Origin: Coniferiporia sulphurascens
Taxonomy: Eukaryota > Basidiomycota > Agaricomycetes > Hymenochaetales > Hymenochaetaceae
Reading direction: 5' to 3'
DNA length: 64,000 nucleotides
NCBI GenBank assembly: GCA_002794785.1
Contig: NBBA01000010.1
Coordinates: forward strand, 1-64,000
Shown here: one piece after another, positions 24,500 to 36,326 of the stretch
Position numbering within the stretch: the first letter of the stretch is position 1
Layout: every line of letters begins with the position of its first letter
Notes under the pieces: generated by a model
Databases searched by the model: none
What the model was told of the DNA's origin: nothing
What the model saw: the letters and a program-made list of their open reading frames with translations, nothing else
Translations under genes and position numbers: made by a program

Positions 24500-27170
24500 G
24501 ACTAACTTCAAAGCTGGTACGGAATACCTTTGCGATGTTGAGTCAGCGCAGGAGACGCCCAGCGTTCGGACTTTGGCGAACCAGTCAATTGAAACTGCCA
24601 ATTTATATGTAGTGAGCACACGCCAGGGCCCTCCGCATCGGTATTGTCCAAGACCCAAACAGGGTACCCAAGATGGACATGTAAGAGGCCTAGAATAAGA
24701 GCACGGCCCTAGCCGATAGCGCAAAAGGATACTAAGTGCATAATTGGGGATATTTAGAATGAATACCCTGAGCCACCACACCAAGGGCATGGTCATCGAA
24801 AGCAGCCCCCCGCTGCCGCCCTAAGCTGGCAGCAGAAACTCAAATAGGATTTTTAAGGGACAGAAAGCCATAAGGCAGTGTGGGGAGCGTGAAGACGCGC
24901 CCTGCCCGTTACTGGGCGGGGTTTATGTTTAACATATGCCTGCAAATCAGTACAGAGGAATACCCATGGGCATTCCAAGCCACTTGCTTGTCCCGTGTCA
25001 GTACAACGCTACACACGAGCTGCCCTTCGTACGGCCTATTGCTCTCTGTTAAGTTGAGGATTTATTGGGGTGAAGTGATACCACAAAAACGCGAGTGAAG
25101 GTCAACAATTGTGTGTGTGGGGGGGCAAACAATAAACAGTCTCTAACATGCGCGCCCCAGCTGCAACGACAGATAAATTCTCTATAAGCATCGCTTAGGA
25201 TGGAACGTACATATTATGCCTTTCAATCCTAGGTAATGGCAGGCGGAGATAATCTGTGATATTCTCGATGTTCCTTTCGGGATTGTATGCCCGGATGATA
25301 TACCCAAAGCCCTCTAGGGTTCGTGCTTAGCTCACTGTCTCGACGGAGAGAGAGGGGAGGGAGGGGGGCTCAAAAGGCTGGAGCGGGGGGATTAAGTCAA
25401 AATCTTGGAGCAATGGGAAAAGGTAACGACAAGACGCACTAAATGTTGAGATTCCCGTATGCTTCGAATGTTAAGTTTTGTCTATCTCCCAATGCGCGTT
25501 TTTCTTCTGTATTGACACAAAGGATTCTAAGTTCTCGTTATAAATCTGGCATGCTTCGTTGGAGAATTTTAAACATTACAAATCCAGAATGCTTTCTGTG
25601 ATGCTGTCGGAAGCCTTCCTTCTCCAAACGAAGCCGTATTTATGTCGGCTTCCACAACAGAGTTGGGCGGAATAATAGACGCTTTCCATAGGTGAGCCCG
25701 CATCAATGTGCTCGCTTTTCGCAGTTGTCGCGCGCAGCAAGTAACTCGTGCTAAGCTTTTCACCACCGATCAAAGATTTTTCCCGTGGACACTTCGGGGA
25801 ACGCAGTCAGGGCTTAGAGATGGCCAACGCGAGCGCTCTGTAGTGCCGGGAATCCCTATCGGCATTCGGCCTAAATTTACTCTGAGAGAGGCAGAGACGC
25901 AAATGCGGGAGCATCAACGGCTGGCGGAGGGTTGGTCGTGAGGATAACACAGTGTAAACATACGTGGCCCTTGCAGGCCGCCAACGTGCGCGAGCGTCAA
26001 GATTTTGTGGCAGACGTCGTCGACCGCTCGCATGCTCGCTTTGGGGCCAATAACGAACTTAAAGGAACAAAACATAAAAGACGAAAGTCAGTGACGGGAC
26101 CTTTCAAAGGCCATATCCGCATGATTATAGTGTGAGAATAAGAAAGAAAAAGAGAGAGGAAATGGAAGAGGAAATGCAGATAGACAAGACACTCACCGTC
26201 AAGAACCCATGAGGCGTCAACAAGGGCGACTACACCTGCACCGTAATCATCGCTTGCGCCTGGTCCATTATGTCGTTTTCGTCAAGGAAGTTGCTGTATG
26301 AACACCACTTGTTCGTTTGCCCGTAACCTCGTTGCCAGCAGCAACTTCCCGCCCTTTTGGCGAGCGCTGCAGCGCACATAGTACCCTTCGTGAGCGTAGG
26401 ACTACATAGTGATGAGTTTGGCATGGCCTAGTGGCACAGCGCGACGACGATACGTCTCGTCTCGAAATCTTTTACGGGCGTCCTGCACCCCTTCAATGTA
26501 CGTTGTCCATTGCCCTTTCCACGTCGGTCTCGGGGAAAGGACGAGGAGAGAATGGGGTACATCTACAAAACGATGCGGTATGCCGACTCACACGAGCGGG
26601 TTTGACTGTTTAAACTCGATTTCACACCGTCGTGCCCACAGAGACGAAGAGGCCTGCCAGCAGAAAACATGCTTCACACCAGCTTTCCTGAATGACGTCT
26701 GATTGAGAAAGCAGCTGTGCGAGCAACTCATGGTTGTGCGATGGACGGAGCGGCGACTGCGTGGCAGTGCGTGCCATCAATCAGCATTTCGGTCGGCAAA
26801 GACACGACAAACGCATTCGCGACGACGGCGCCCATCATCCGTGCTCACTAACATCACCGGCTCGACTGCACTTCTGTCAGTCTGCATGCAGATTTCTTGA
26901 ATATTCCCGATTCCAAGGTTTCTAAGTTCTCTTTATGGTGAACTGCGTTTTCCGGGAGTCATCCGTCCTCAATATTGGGGTTCCAACGTATGGGTTCAAA
27001 TCTTTTCCCTATCTTTAAACAGTCATTTATTTGTTTACTTCCTAGGATTTTTCTCTTGGCAATTCACATGTCTCATTGCGTTCTAATGCAGTGCAGTGAA
27101 ACTTTTTGTCTAGATCAACAGGGTCGTAATGCATCATTGCGGAGACTCCTCAGATCTGCCGGGCGCTGTC
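24500..27170. other. Intergenic region without recognisable genes
   Basis: Only short unrelated frames on both strands were found. A G-rich tract lies at 25346-25375. Nothing resembling an RNA gene, transposon terminus or conserved domain was seen. Confidence 0.4.
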
Positions 27171-27175
27171 TGATC

Positions 27176-27185
27176 GTATAAGTAC
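27176..27185 (+). promoter_or_regulatory. Conserved promoter block of DUF6534-type gene A
   Basis: GTATAAGTAC followed by TGTGG sits about 90 bp before the ATG at 27270. The same word occurs at 30792-30801 before gene B and 44915-44924 before gene C, and AAGCTTGGCACT or GAGCTTGGCACT follows downstream each time. The position and TATAA core suggest a TATA element; this is inference from conservation between the three paralogues. Confidence 0.55.
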
Positions 27186-27269
27186 TGTGGTTTAGACTAA
27201 ATCTTTGTGAACGACTTAAGCTTGGCACTCAGGTTGGTGTACTAAACTGCGGACACACCTACTCTCGTT

Positions 27270-28809
27270 ATGTCCTCTACTGCTCAAGGAGTCGTACCTG
27301 CGGATCTTGGTCTTTCCCATGGCGCACTGCAGATTGGGACGTATGTTTCCACGACTCTATTTGGGGTCATGTCTATGCAGACATACTACTTTTACGTGAA
27401 TTATCCCAATGAGCGAAAATTGTTGAAGGGACTGGTGAGCACACTACGACCAATTCCATGGCGGTTACCGCTAACCTGTTCTATGTATGAACGAAAGGTC
27501 GCGTGGATATGGTACGAACCTTTTCTATCGATCTAATGTGATCTATTAACGTTTGACAGGCTCTTTGAATTTCTCCATGCAGTATTTATTACGTGCAGTA
27601 TAGTTACAGAGTCCGTCGGTAACTCAGGTTTTGTCCCATTTGCAATTGCAGCAATATGGAGCGCTACGGTGACATGCTCAATCCAGGTGCGCCTCCTGTC
27701 CCAATCACTGTCCACCCCGTTTTATTCACTTTTAGCGTGTAAGGCCTATTTTGCCTATCGGATCCACATTTTGTCTCAGTGTTGGGAGATCACGCTCATA
27801 TGCTGGGCTCTTAGTACTATGCAGTACCTAATATCGCTCGTTGCGTCCGTGAAAGAGCTCAAAGTGAAAAATGTAATAGAGCTCGACCACAAGTGGAAGT
27901 GGATTATTACGGTGGAATTCGCAGTAACTGTGGCTAATGATATAATTATCGCCGCGAGCCTGAGCTACTATCTGTATCGAAGCCGAAATGGGCTCCCTCC
28001 GTACGTACTTCTCCGTGCGATCCGGGTTGAGCCCCAAATACTTTCTGACCCGCGAGTCTCTCGCATTTTTAGCACAGATCGGCTAATCCATCGTCTCATT
28101 AAATTCACGATCCGTGAGCATATTCCACTATGACGTACACAAAACCCTTCGTGACCCCTTTTTTAATTGCAGAAACTGGGCTTCTCACAAGGCGAGCACT
28201 TCGCACCTTCCATTGGCTTTAAATTATATTCAAGAATCTGCAAATGCAGCGCTTTCACAATTATAATGTTGATTCTTGTAAGCACCAACTATTTACCCCG
28301 GAAAAATTTCCTAAATTACAGTGCTGACCTTTTCCGGAAATCTTAGTTTTTGGTCATGTCTGACAACTGTGAGACTATCAGTTGCAAGTTTAGCAGCGTG
28401 TTCGTTCTGACCTAGCTTACATTGGCTCTAGATACCTGGCTTTGCATCTTTGGGTTCCTTGCGGAATGTGAGTACGTCAGCCCTTCACGATGTACCATGT
28501 CTAATCGGATCATCAGTGTATTCGATCTCCTTACTAGCCACGTCGGTCTTATTCCCACTACTTTATAGTTAAAGATGATCCCTCATCATAGCTCGTCCAT
28601 TTCACAGTCTAAATTCCCGGTCGAGGCTCACTTCGAAATATATCGGAAACGGGCCAATGAGCGAGATTGTATTCCCCAATGTTTCGAGCTCAGCGGCGTA
28701 TCGAAGCCTCGAAAGGCCTCACTCAGTCAAAGGTTTTTTTTTTCATTTATTATATCAAACTGCCAGTGTTAAGCGCATTTCTCGTGGACTACTTATCAGG
28801 CACTCGTGA
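27270..28809 (+). CDS. DUF6534-type multi-pass membrane protein, copy A
   Basis: Predicted integral membrane protein of the fungal DUF6534 family (function unknown). Hallmarks: an N-terminal LGxxxIGTYVSTTLFGVM helix region, the ANDIIIAASLSYYLYRSR signature, TDRLIHRLIKFTI, TGLLT, and a terminal SLLATLNSR. Eleven exons fit: 27270-27434, 27498-27511, 27560-27686, 27744-28000, 28073-28113, 28173-28191, 28250-28277, 28347-28368, 28432-28467, 28517-28541 and 28608-28809. The total is 936 nt, or 311 residues. One intron, after 28191, has a GC donor (GCGAGC) where copies B and C have GTAAGC and GTGAGC. Exon number and phases equal those of copies B and C, which supports the model strongly. Confidence 0.82.
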
Positions 28810-28910
28810 TTGGGATGTCGAAAGTGATGGAGATAATCGTGGAGGAATACCATAGTTATGATGATATGAGAAGATTAAGACAATGCTCTGGTATAATTTT
28901 AACAATTGAT

Positions 28911-29330
28911 CCCACCCCTTCGTCAGGATAGGCACATAAGTACAACTTTACCCCGCAACCTCCGATACTATTAGGAACCTCCGCCGTCTAATCATTGGGC
29001 CACATCTCCCCTTCGCATCTGTTTCACAGAACCGAATGCGGCACCAAGAGCTTAAGTATCAAGATCGAAGTGGTCAATACCTGTTCTGGATACATTAGTA
29101 TTATTTATTATTCATTCGAATCTCCAAGACGCGTATGGGGTCCAAAACCAAGGGGTTCGCGCCGGCTTCCTGAATCCGACTCGGATCTGTCCGCAAGTGC
29201 GTCGGGTCCATTGGTTCTCGCTCTCTTCGGCTCGGACTTCCAGAATTACCCGACGTGACAAAACTTGTTCGCCCACTCGTAACCAGGCGACTGCCAGAAA
29301 CTTCTCACTGCTAGACAGGTACATGTACTC
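28911..29330. repeat. Downstream flank repeated after each DUF6534-type gene
   Basis: This segment, with landmarks such as TTCGTCAGGATA, ACCTCCGATAC and ATCGAAGTGGTCAATACC, is repeated with divergence at 32473-32900 after copy B and in part at 46635-46830 after copy C. The three genes were therefore duplicated together with downstream DNA. Confidence 0.7.
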
Positions 29331-29519
29331 TACGAAAGCGTTTATCACAGCCATGTGCCCAGCATGACTGCGGGCTCCTAGTGTCACATGATAATGGTAC
29401 GTCCCGTTTCGATTTGTTCCACGGGCGGCTTGCACGGGCGGCACCGCCCATTGTATAAGTACCGTGTTCTTCTCACGAATACGGTGTACAAACTCGATAA
29501 CGCTATCAAGAGCACACAA
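29112..29519 (-). pseudogene. Decaying coding-like segment of unknown family
   Basis: A 135-codon minus-strand frame whose middle (HAGHMAVINAFVEYMYL) looks like genuine protein sequence, while its C-terminal part loses protein character. The corresponding region after copy B (about 32830-32950) preserves a related HAGDIAVI stretch but with frame disruptions. I read this as a remnant of an unidentified gene that travelled with the DUF6534 duplications. Confidence 0.35.
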
Positions 29520-30289
29520 GTAGAGGAGTAATTCGGGTCAGCAAAAGGGCGAAGCACTAAGGGGTGGAGCATACTTACACGATGCTTCAACTATTCAAAC
29601 TCAAATTCTCAGTGCCATGCTCACAACGACGAATACTAGACTCGCCAACCGAGATTATATTTCACACCAAGCGCTTTAGGGACAAGGACCAAACGGGAGA
29701 GCAGCTGCGTGTCAACCGGCATCTGGCAAACGACACGGCAACGAGCAGAAAGGACAGGAAGAACATTTTTTACTGCTTTGGTTATGCATTTTTTAGGTCC
29801 CGCAAGTCCACGTTTGCCATAATAGCCATATTGGCGGTGTCGTGTTGAGAAACACGGTGTCGCCCATTTTTGTGGTCAGTGTGAGACAGAAGACGAATTC
29901 TCGCTCTTTACCAAGACAACGATATTATCATTGGTCCCCGTCGCCGACAGCTTCTTGTACGCTGCCCACAATATCCTCGCTAACCTATCAGACGCTAGTG
30001 CCTACGCCCATCGACGTTGCCGGCTCGGCTCCTGAGTTCGGCTACATCGACATGTCGTAGGCCATCTTCCGGTGCACGACAGGCACAGAGAATAACGCCG
30101 AGGATGCGACGCTACTCCGAGTCCGACCTCTCCAACTCGCTCAGTACCGACTCGTCGTCTGTTAAATCACGGCAGGCCGCACTGTGCAGGATCGGCTCGA
30201 TCTACACACCATTCCTACCATGTCAGAAGCTCATCATTGTGTAGATCGGCGTTCTGTTTAGCCTTGCGTTTCCAAGAGCCGTGATCCCG
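29520..30289. other. Intergenic region
   Basis: Short frames only, with no recognised domain, RNA or repeat boundary. The right edge meets the duplicated block upstream of copy B. Confidence 0.4.
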
Positions 30290-30863
30290 GTCTGAGTGCA
30301 GATCTTCTGCGATGGTTCTGCTCGCACTCCAGTTCCACCTCGCTAGCGCGACGGTTGTCGCAGCGGGCGGCTTCGGCATCATCGCCGCAGTGCGGTATTA
30401 GTAATCTCATCCAATATTCGTGATCCGCTAAATTTATCATGTTTTCAGGATATAGCCCCCACATCCCATAAACAATGCGACTGAAGAGTAGGCAGGTTCA
30501 CTTTATTCAAAATACTGAACGTGGCTACGGAAGATCTTAAACGGTTGAGTGAAACCACAATTACAATAAGATCGTAGTAGAAGATATCTACACTCGGGTT
30601 TGTTCGTTACAATCAAGATGTATGCATATTGCATGCGATCCAAGATGGTTTCCCCGAACTACTTCCAAAGATCGAGATGAATGGGAGGCTCCGCATTACA
30701 AGATAGCCGAATTTCCTACCCAGTCAAGACGTTACGACAGGCCACTGAACACGGTGAGTATCGTCCGATAACTATATTTGGATTCACTATAGTATAAGTA
30801 CTGTGGCCTAGACTAAATATCTTGAGCTTGGCACTCAGGCTAGTACTGAAGTGCGAACACATT
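30290..30863. repeat. Upstream flank shared by DUF6534-type copies B and C
   Basis: Similar to about 44505-45016. Shared landmarks are CACTCCAGTTCCAC followed by a CGCTAGCGCG/CGCTGGCGCG word, CTCGGGTTTGTT, TACAATCAAGATGTATGCAT, and CCACTGAACA(C/T)GGTGAGTAT. Together with the coding and downstream parts this gives a duplicated block of about 2.5 kb. The flank includes the GTATAAGTAC promoter block at 30792-30801. Confidence 0.65.
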
Positions 30864-32396
30864 ATGTCCTATACCGCTCAAGATGACATACCCGTGGACC
30901 TTGGTCTGACTCTTGGCGCTCTGGAGATTGGGACATACATTTCCACGACTCTGTTTGGCGCCATGTCTATGCAGACATATTATTTTTATATGAATTTTCC
31001 CAATGAGCGAAAGTTGTTGAAGGGACTGGTGAGTACACCACTCAGACTAGTTTAATGGGAGCTACTGTTAAGGTAAAATGGTACGGTCAAAAGGTCGCGT
31101 GGATATGGTACGCACATGTTTCCATTGGTCTAAAGTGCAAATCTTTCAACACTCGGCAGGCTCCTTGAATTTCTCCATGCAGCCTTTGTTACGTGCAGTA
31201 TGTTTGAAACGTCGGTCAAGGTCCTTGGAAGTCGCGCAGAACTCGTTCCACTCGCGGTCTCAGCAATATTAGTCGCCATGGTATCATGCTCAATTCAGGT
31301 GCGTCTATGCCCCAACTTCTGTCTCACTCGTTTTGACTCTTTACATGCAAGACCTTTTTTGCCTATCGGATCCACACTGTGTCCCAGCGTTGGGAAATCA
31401 CGCTAGTCTGCTGGTTTCTGAGTCTTATACAATTTATACCCTCTCCCATCGCGACAGTGAAAGAGCTCGGAGCGAAAAACGCGTTTGAGTTCGGCGACGA
31501 CTCGTTTAAGTGGATTACTACGGCTGCACTGGGAATAACGGTAGCTAATGATATAATCATCGCCGCGAGCCTAAGCTATTATCTGTACCGGAACCGAAGT
31601 GGCATTCCTTCGTACGTGTCCTCTTCATGCGATCCGGGTTGAGCTCTGAATATTCATGATCAAATTTGGTGTATTCTAGCACGGATCGACTGGTCCATCG
31701 CGTCATAAAGTTCACGATCCATGAGTGTATCCATCGCGGTGTACACAAAACCTTTTGTGATCCCTCTTTTCATTTCAGAAACTGGGCTTCTCACAAGGTA
31801 AGCACTTCGGGCTCTCCAATTGCTTTCAATTATACTCATTAATTGAAAATTCCAGCGTTTTCTATATTTTAGTGTTGATTTTTGTGAGCAACAACTGTTT
31901 ATCAAAGGATAACTTTCCGATTGCGGTGCTGACTCTGTTTTGAAAATAATAGTTTTTTGCCATGCCCGACAACTGTGAGATTATTAGCTCCTTTGGTACG
32001 TTTATTCTGACCTGGCTGACAATGACTCTAGACATCTGGCTTTCCATCTCTATCTTCTCCGCGGAACGTAAGCATGCCAATCCTGTACTTAATATCGTGT
32101 CTAATATCGGTCACAAAGTGTATTCGATTTCCTTGCTCACCACGTCAGTCGCGTTCTCCACTATTCTAAGACGATTTCCCACCCTGAGCCGTTCATTTCA
32201 CAGCCTAAATTCCCGGACAGGCCTCACTTCGAAAAATACCGGAAATGAGTCAGTGAGCAGGGCTGTATTACTCAACGTATCTGTCCCAGCGACACATTGG
32301 AGCTCCGAAAGACCTCTGCCAAAGGTTTTTTTCCTTCACTACGTAAATTTACAGAATGTTTCTCATAGATCACTTATCAGGTACCTGCGATTGTGA
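30864..32396 (+). CDS. DUF6534-type multi-pass membrane protein, copy B, probable splice-site mutant
   Basis: Same family and exon plan as copies A and C: 30864-31028, 31094-31107, 31160-31298, 31352-31611, 31680-31720, 31779-31797, 31856-31883, 31953-31974, 32032-32067, 32119-32143 and 32204-32396 (942 nt, 313 residues if all joins work). It retains the ANDIIIAASLSYYLYR signature and the TGLLT and LNSR motifs. The donor after exon 5 is the exception: copies A and C read C|GTGAG(C/T), but copy B reads C|ATGAGTG at 31721. The nearest substitute donor, three bases downstream (GTGTAT), would shift the frame. All other splice sites and the frame are intact, so the lesion is probably recent. The product is probably truncated or absent. 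Confidence 0.75.
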
Positions 32397-32472
32397 TAAG
32401 GACGACTGTAGACGAATGTCATAGTTATGATAACGTGAGAAGATCTAAAGAATATTCTAATACAACCCTAAC

Positions 32473-32900
32473 AATTGATACCCATCTTTCGTCAGGATAA
32501 GTGGGGAAAGCACAATGACTACTCCGCAACCTCCAATACCATCAGAGGGCCCCTCACTGTTTAAACATCAGACCATATTTTTCCTCGCTTCTGTTTCACG
32601 GAACCGATTGTAGTACCAAGAGCTTAGGTAGCAAGATCGAAGTGGTCAATACCCGTTCTGAATACATTATTATTTATTCGAATCTCCAAAACGCGTATGG
32701 AGGGTTCACACCGGCTTCGTAAATCCGGCTCGGATCTGTTCGCAGGAGCTTCGGGCTCATTGGTTCCCGCTCTCTCCGACTCGAAACCCCAGAATTTCTT
32801 GTCGTGACATAGCTTGTTATCCCACTCGTAACCTGGCGGCTACCAGCAGAGACTTCTCGTCGTTAGACAAGTACATAAATGCTACGAAAGTGTAGTATCA
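32473..32900. repeat. Downstream flank repeat after copy B
   Basis: Counterpart of 28911-29330. It keeps ATCGAAGTGGTCAATACC and the CAAAACGCGTATGG region, with small indels relative to the first copy. No intact gene lies within it. Confidence 0.65.
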
Positions 32901-33149
32901 CTGCTATGTCTCCGGCATGGCTGTGGGATCCTTGCGCCAATGAGCTACTTTGAACCCGACGTATAATGCAACGAGGGATACAAGTGATCTAAAGCTAGGG
33001 AGTAAAGGAGGGCGGGTTATTACTACTATTACGTTAAGGCCAAAATTCCGAAACTCAAAAAATACTTCACATACATATTATAGATCTAAATATTTTGTCT
33101 CACTAACGCAAGTCTCCAAAATGTGTTCCTGAGGAAAAATCCGTTCTAA

Positions 33150-33241
33150 GTAAAATAACCAATTGTATGCACCCTGCCGGGCACAGCATGGTGGTTAAAT
33201 GGCTTATTCCCACGCAGGCATGATGTGCGGGGCCTCTCACA
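33150..33241. repeat. Fragment related to the foldback element
   Basis: The stretch with TGCACCCTGCCGGGCACAG, GCTTATTCCCACGC and GGCATGA resembles the arms of the foldback element at 43473-44023 (TGCACCTGCCAGACACAG; CATGGGAATAAG reverse-complemented). It directly precedes repeat R copy 1 and is probably a degenerate piece of the same family. Confidence 0.4.
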
Positions 33242-34477
33242 AACTATGTTAATATATGTGGGGAGCCCACATGGAGTCATCCCTTCTTGATCTCTTACCA
33301 CCACCATCTCCTTTGGAGAGGGTGCTGTGAGGGGGGATCTGTCTAAGGAAGGGGGCCTGAGTGGTTTGCAGGCACTACCCCAACCATACCCTGGGGTCAC
33401 TCGGGGGGGCTACGACATTAACATCCTGGGGTAGATGCCGACTTTGTTGCGAGGGGGCTCGCCACCCCCCCAATGCCTACCCAGTCGGGCTCCTTAATAG
33501 GGGGCCAGGCAGCCGGGAGTGTGAGTGGTCCGCCTCTCACACCAAGAACTACTGACTGCCAGTGGAGGGGTCATGACTGGGCCAGCAACGAGGTCGACAC
33601 CAAGAACGGCAACCCGCTAGAGTGCGTATGTACACAAGCGGGCAAACTCTGAAAAATTGGGTAAGGGGACAGTCCCTTCATTGCTCTAGCCGAAGGAGGA
33701 CGCGACTATGACGACGTTCCCACTGTTTATTTTTAACCTGGTCCCTCATGACTCTTATTCCCACACATCTCGCATGGCCATTCAGTTCGTCGACTCACAA
33801 CCGGGCCCCTGCAGCATTCGTGGGTTTTTCCCCACACCAAGATTTGGGCACCGGCAGGTGACCCACCCTAACTGGCTAGGCCGACTCCAGCTCTCCATAG
33901 CCATCACTGGCAGAGGTTTGCCGAAGCGGATCCACGCACCGCGATGAACGAGCTGAGGCCGTCATGGGCCACAGCCACACCCCTCCAAGGCCCTCAATCA
34001 GCAATTCGACAGGCCGCCTGCCCGACTTTGGAATTTTTTTGGCAGGGAAGGGTCGACAAAGGAGAGAAGAATCGTCATCGACGGACACTCATGGCTTCAG
34101 TAACACGGGGTTGAGAGAAGAAGCGGGGATGCAGGAAGCTCACCGGTGAGGACCCGAGCCCCTGTCTTTTTAAATTTACCAGCCCGCATTTTTTTTAGTT
34201 CCGGCCCCCTTCGGGGACTGGGGCGCTCATGTAATATTAGTTATATGGCGCCTAATAATACTCTCATCATCATCATCAGCCCACATAGAGTGGAGAGGTG
34301 AAGCTTTGACTCACAGCTTAATCCTAGTTGAGCAAGGGATGGCTTTCTTTTAAGGCTGGCTTGAGGGGTAAGAGCTTGTTCTCATGGGGGGGTCCACACA
34401 GCCACCATGCTTTGCTGACTAATCTAGCTTTTTGGAGGCCCTTAACCAGATAACTGGAGGGCTTCACCCCCCAATAA
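33242..34477. repeat. Repeat R, copy 1 (interrupted by a 1-kb retroelement)
   Basis: R starts with AACTATGTTAATATATGTGG and ends with GGAGGGCTTCACCCCCCAAT. Its two halves, 33242-33277 and 34278-34477, flank an insertion. Copy 2 (36231-44133) has the same sequence with some substitutions and an 18-bp gap. R has no coding capacity. Copy 1 lacks the MITE and the foldback insert present in copy 2 and so provides their empty sites. Its own class is unknown; the GGAGGGCTT...CCCCCCAATAA end recalls DNA-transposon termini but was not proven. Confidence 0.7.
33278..34277 (+). mobile_element. 1000-bp non-autonomous non-LTR-like element with TCA tail
   Basis: It is bounded by a 14-bp target duplication, AGCCCACATGGAGT (33264-33277) and AGCCCACATAGAGT (34278-34291), with one mismatch. 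The first ~35 bp (TCATCCCTTCTTG, then ACCACCACCATCT) match the 5' end of the full-length LINE at 36267. Near the 3' end a GGCCCCCTTCGGGG hairpin-like word precedes a (TCA)n tail, similar in plan to the LINE's GGGGCCTAAAGGCCCC hairpin and poly(A). No reverse transcriptase is encoded; short frames such as 33708-33947 have no recognised domain. It is probably mobilised in trans by a related LINE. Confidence 0.7.
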
Positions 34478-35389
34478 GTTGTGCACAGAATTCAGGCATA
34501 ATGGGTTATGTCAGGGTCCAAATGAAATCTGATTTCATTATGCACTGTAACAGTACATTATGATGTGTCAGTGAGGACCTCCAATAATTCAGTCATAATT
34601 TATAATAACGTGTTATAACTGATTTGTAGACATTTCATTGCCATTTGGAAGCCAACCAGAAGTTGGCGACACTGAAGTTCAGCCTAAGACAGAAAGGACA
34701 AAGGTGTCTTTGTTGCTGTCAGATAGACTGAGGCAACAAAGGTATGGAAAGTGGACAGGAATAGCAGGAACATTATGTAATGATGGTTCTGTACAGTCCG
34801 CACCAATTCCGATCCTTCCCGCGCCAAGCCGACGAGTCCGACTGGTCACATGCCAAGTCTGACATGTGTGTCAGTACCGCCTGTCGGGTTGGAGCAGCTT
34901 CCCACACATCAGCTGATAGACGCCACCTGTCGGGACATGGCAGTGTCAAGCAGTGTTCCCGTGCATCGGCTCTGCCAAGCAGGGCGGAGCGGCCATGTCG
35001 GGTATGCGTTGGGTGATTGTGGTAAGCCCCTAGGCTTACACCATTCCCTGGATTTTTGTCCAATAAGGACCTCCATACACAGGCCATAATCTACTGTAAT
35101 GTGTAACCAGCACTTACATTTGAATCATGACGCAAATTGTAAAACCCAATTATGGTATCACTGGGCCACTGGCAGTTATTGTTAGGCAGTGGCTGGGAAT
35201 AACTCGACAGGGCCCCCGAAGAGATCAACGAAACACTGACTAGTGCAAAGGGAACACCTAGTAATCTGAGGGGGGACTCAGAGGGACTATGTTCAGATCA
35301 CGCGTAATGCTTAGATGACACGACAGTAAGTAGATTGCTCCAAAATGACAGGGATATACAGGTAATACCTTAGATGACACAACAGTAAG
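34478..35389. other. Non-coding DNA between repeat R copy 1 and a solo LTR
   Basis: No gene. Short inverted repeats occur near 34530-34570 (TGAAATCTGATTTCA and a CACTGTAACAGTACATTATG stretch). A TAGATGACAC-ACAGTAAG motif occurs twice, at about 35311 and 35371, the second abutting the LTR. Confidence 0.4.
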
Positions 35390-35953
35390 TGTTAAGCTCA
35401 ACGGTTACACGGTGATCGACATCGGGGCTTCCGGATCGTTGGGACTGATGGTTACGGCAACGGGGCTTCCTAGATGTCGTAAGTTGAAGGTGATCGTTGA
35501 GGAGGGCTTCTGGATCGACAATGTGGATGCGGTAGGCTTCTTGGAGCAAGTCGGGTTACAACGAAGCGACTGATGGCTCAACGGCGCACAGTAAAGTGGT
35601 GGTAGCAGATAATGGGCTTGTATGAACAAAGAGCACAAGCTTAGGGCTTGTGCTACTGACATTACATGCTTATATGCTACTCTATGTGTTTGCTACTGTA
35701 GCGACTTGGTTAGGTGTGTTTGCCAGACAAAGGAAGGTCATGGAAATACAAGGAATGCCTTGGTAATACAAGTACGGTGATCAGTAAGCAAAGCACGTCA
35801 TGATGGTGCAAGAAGGCATCATCATGGCATCTTATGGCACAAGGCGAATAAGGATGAGTAAGGTAGAGAAATGGGGGAGTTGCACTGACTGATGATGATG
35901 AAGAAGAAGTGAGTCAGTGCAATTGAAGGGAAAGTAAAAGGAAAATTGTAACA
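35390..35953 (+). mobile_element. Solo LTR A (564 bp)
   Basis: Starts TGTTAAGCTCAACGGTTAC and ends TTGTAACA, giving the TG...CA ends of an LTR retrotransposon. It is flanked by the exact 5-bp duplication GTAAG (35385-35389 and 35954-35958). Similar sequences lie at 58100-58659 (inverted) and 58734-59292. No internal retrotransposon coding sequence is adjacent, so this is a solo LTR left by recombination. Frames inside it are not genes. Confidence 0.88.
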
Positions 35954-35958
35954 GTAAG

Positions 35959-36230
35959 TAGAAGAGAAGAACAGGAAACAATAATGTTCGTCTCGACTAC
36001 TTATAGGGCAATCAGAATGTGTGAAGGTATTACCAAAAGGGAAAGGTCACAAGTCATAATGAGTCATTCAACTAAAGGGGATCAGGGGAACAGGTGATCA
36101 TGCCGAAAGGGGAAACATGAAAGGAAAGAACAGAAAAGGAAAAAGAATCGGAGGTAGACAAAAAAGGAAAGAAGATCGACCACATCTAACAGTTATGCCT
36201 TGAATGCAGGCCTACATTTCCATAAGAGGT
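35959..36230. other. A-rich non-coding spacer
   Basis: Purine-rich DNA between solo LTR A and repeat R copy 2. No gene or repeat boundary is recognised. Confidence 0.4.
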
Positions 36231-36326
36231 AACTATGTTAATATATGTGGGGAGCTCACATAGAGTCATCCTCCTTGTCCTCTAACCACCACCATCTAGG
36301 TAGTCTTTACAAGCACTCTGCCCTCT

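Noticed and set aside
35405..35662. Open frames inside the LTR copies (also 58248-58430 and 58962-59144)
   Set aside because: The identical frames recur because the LTR is repeated; TG...CA ends and 5-bp duplications explain the region.
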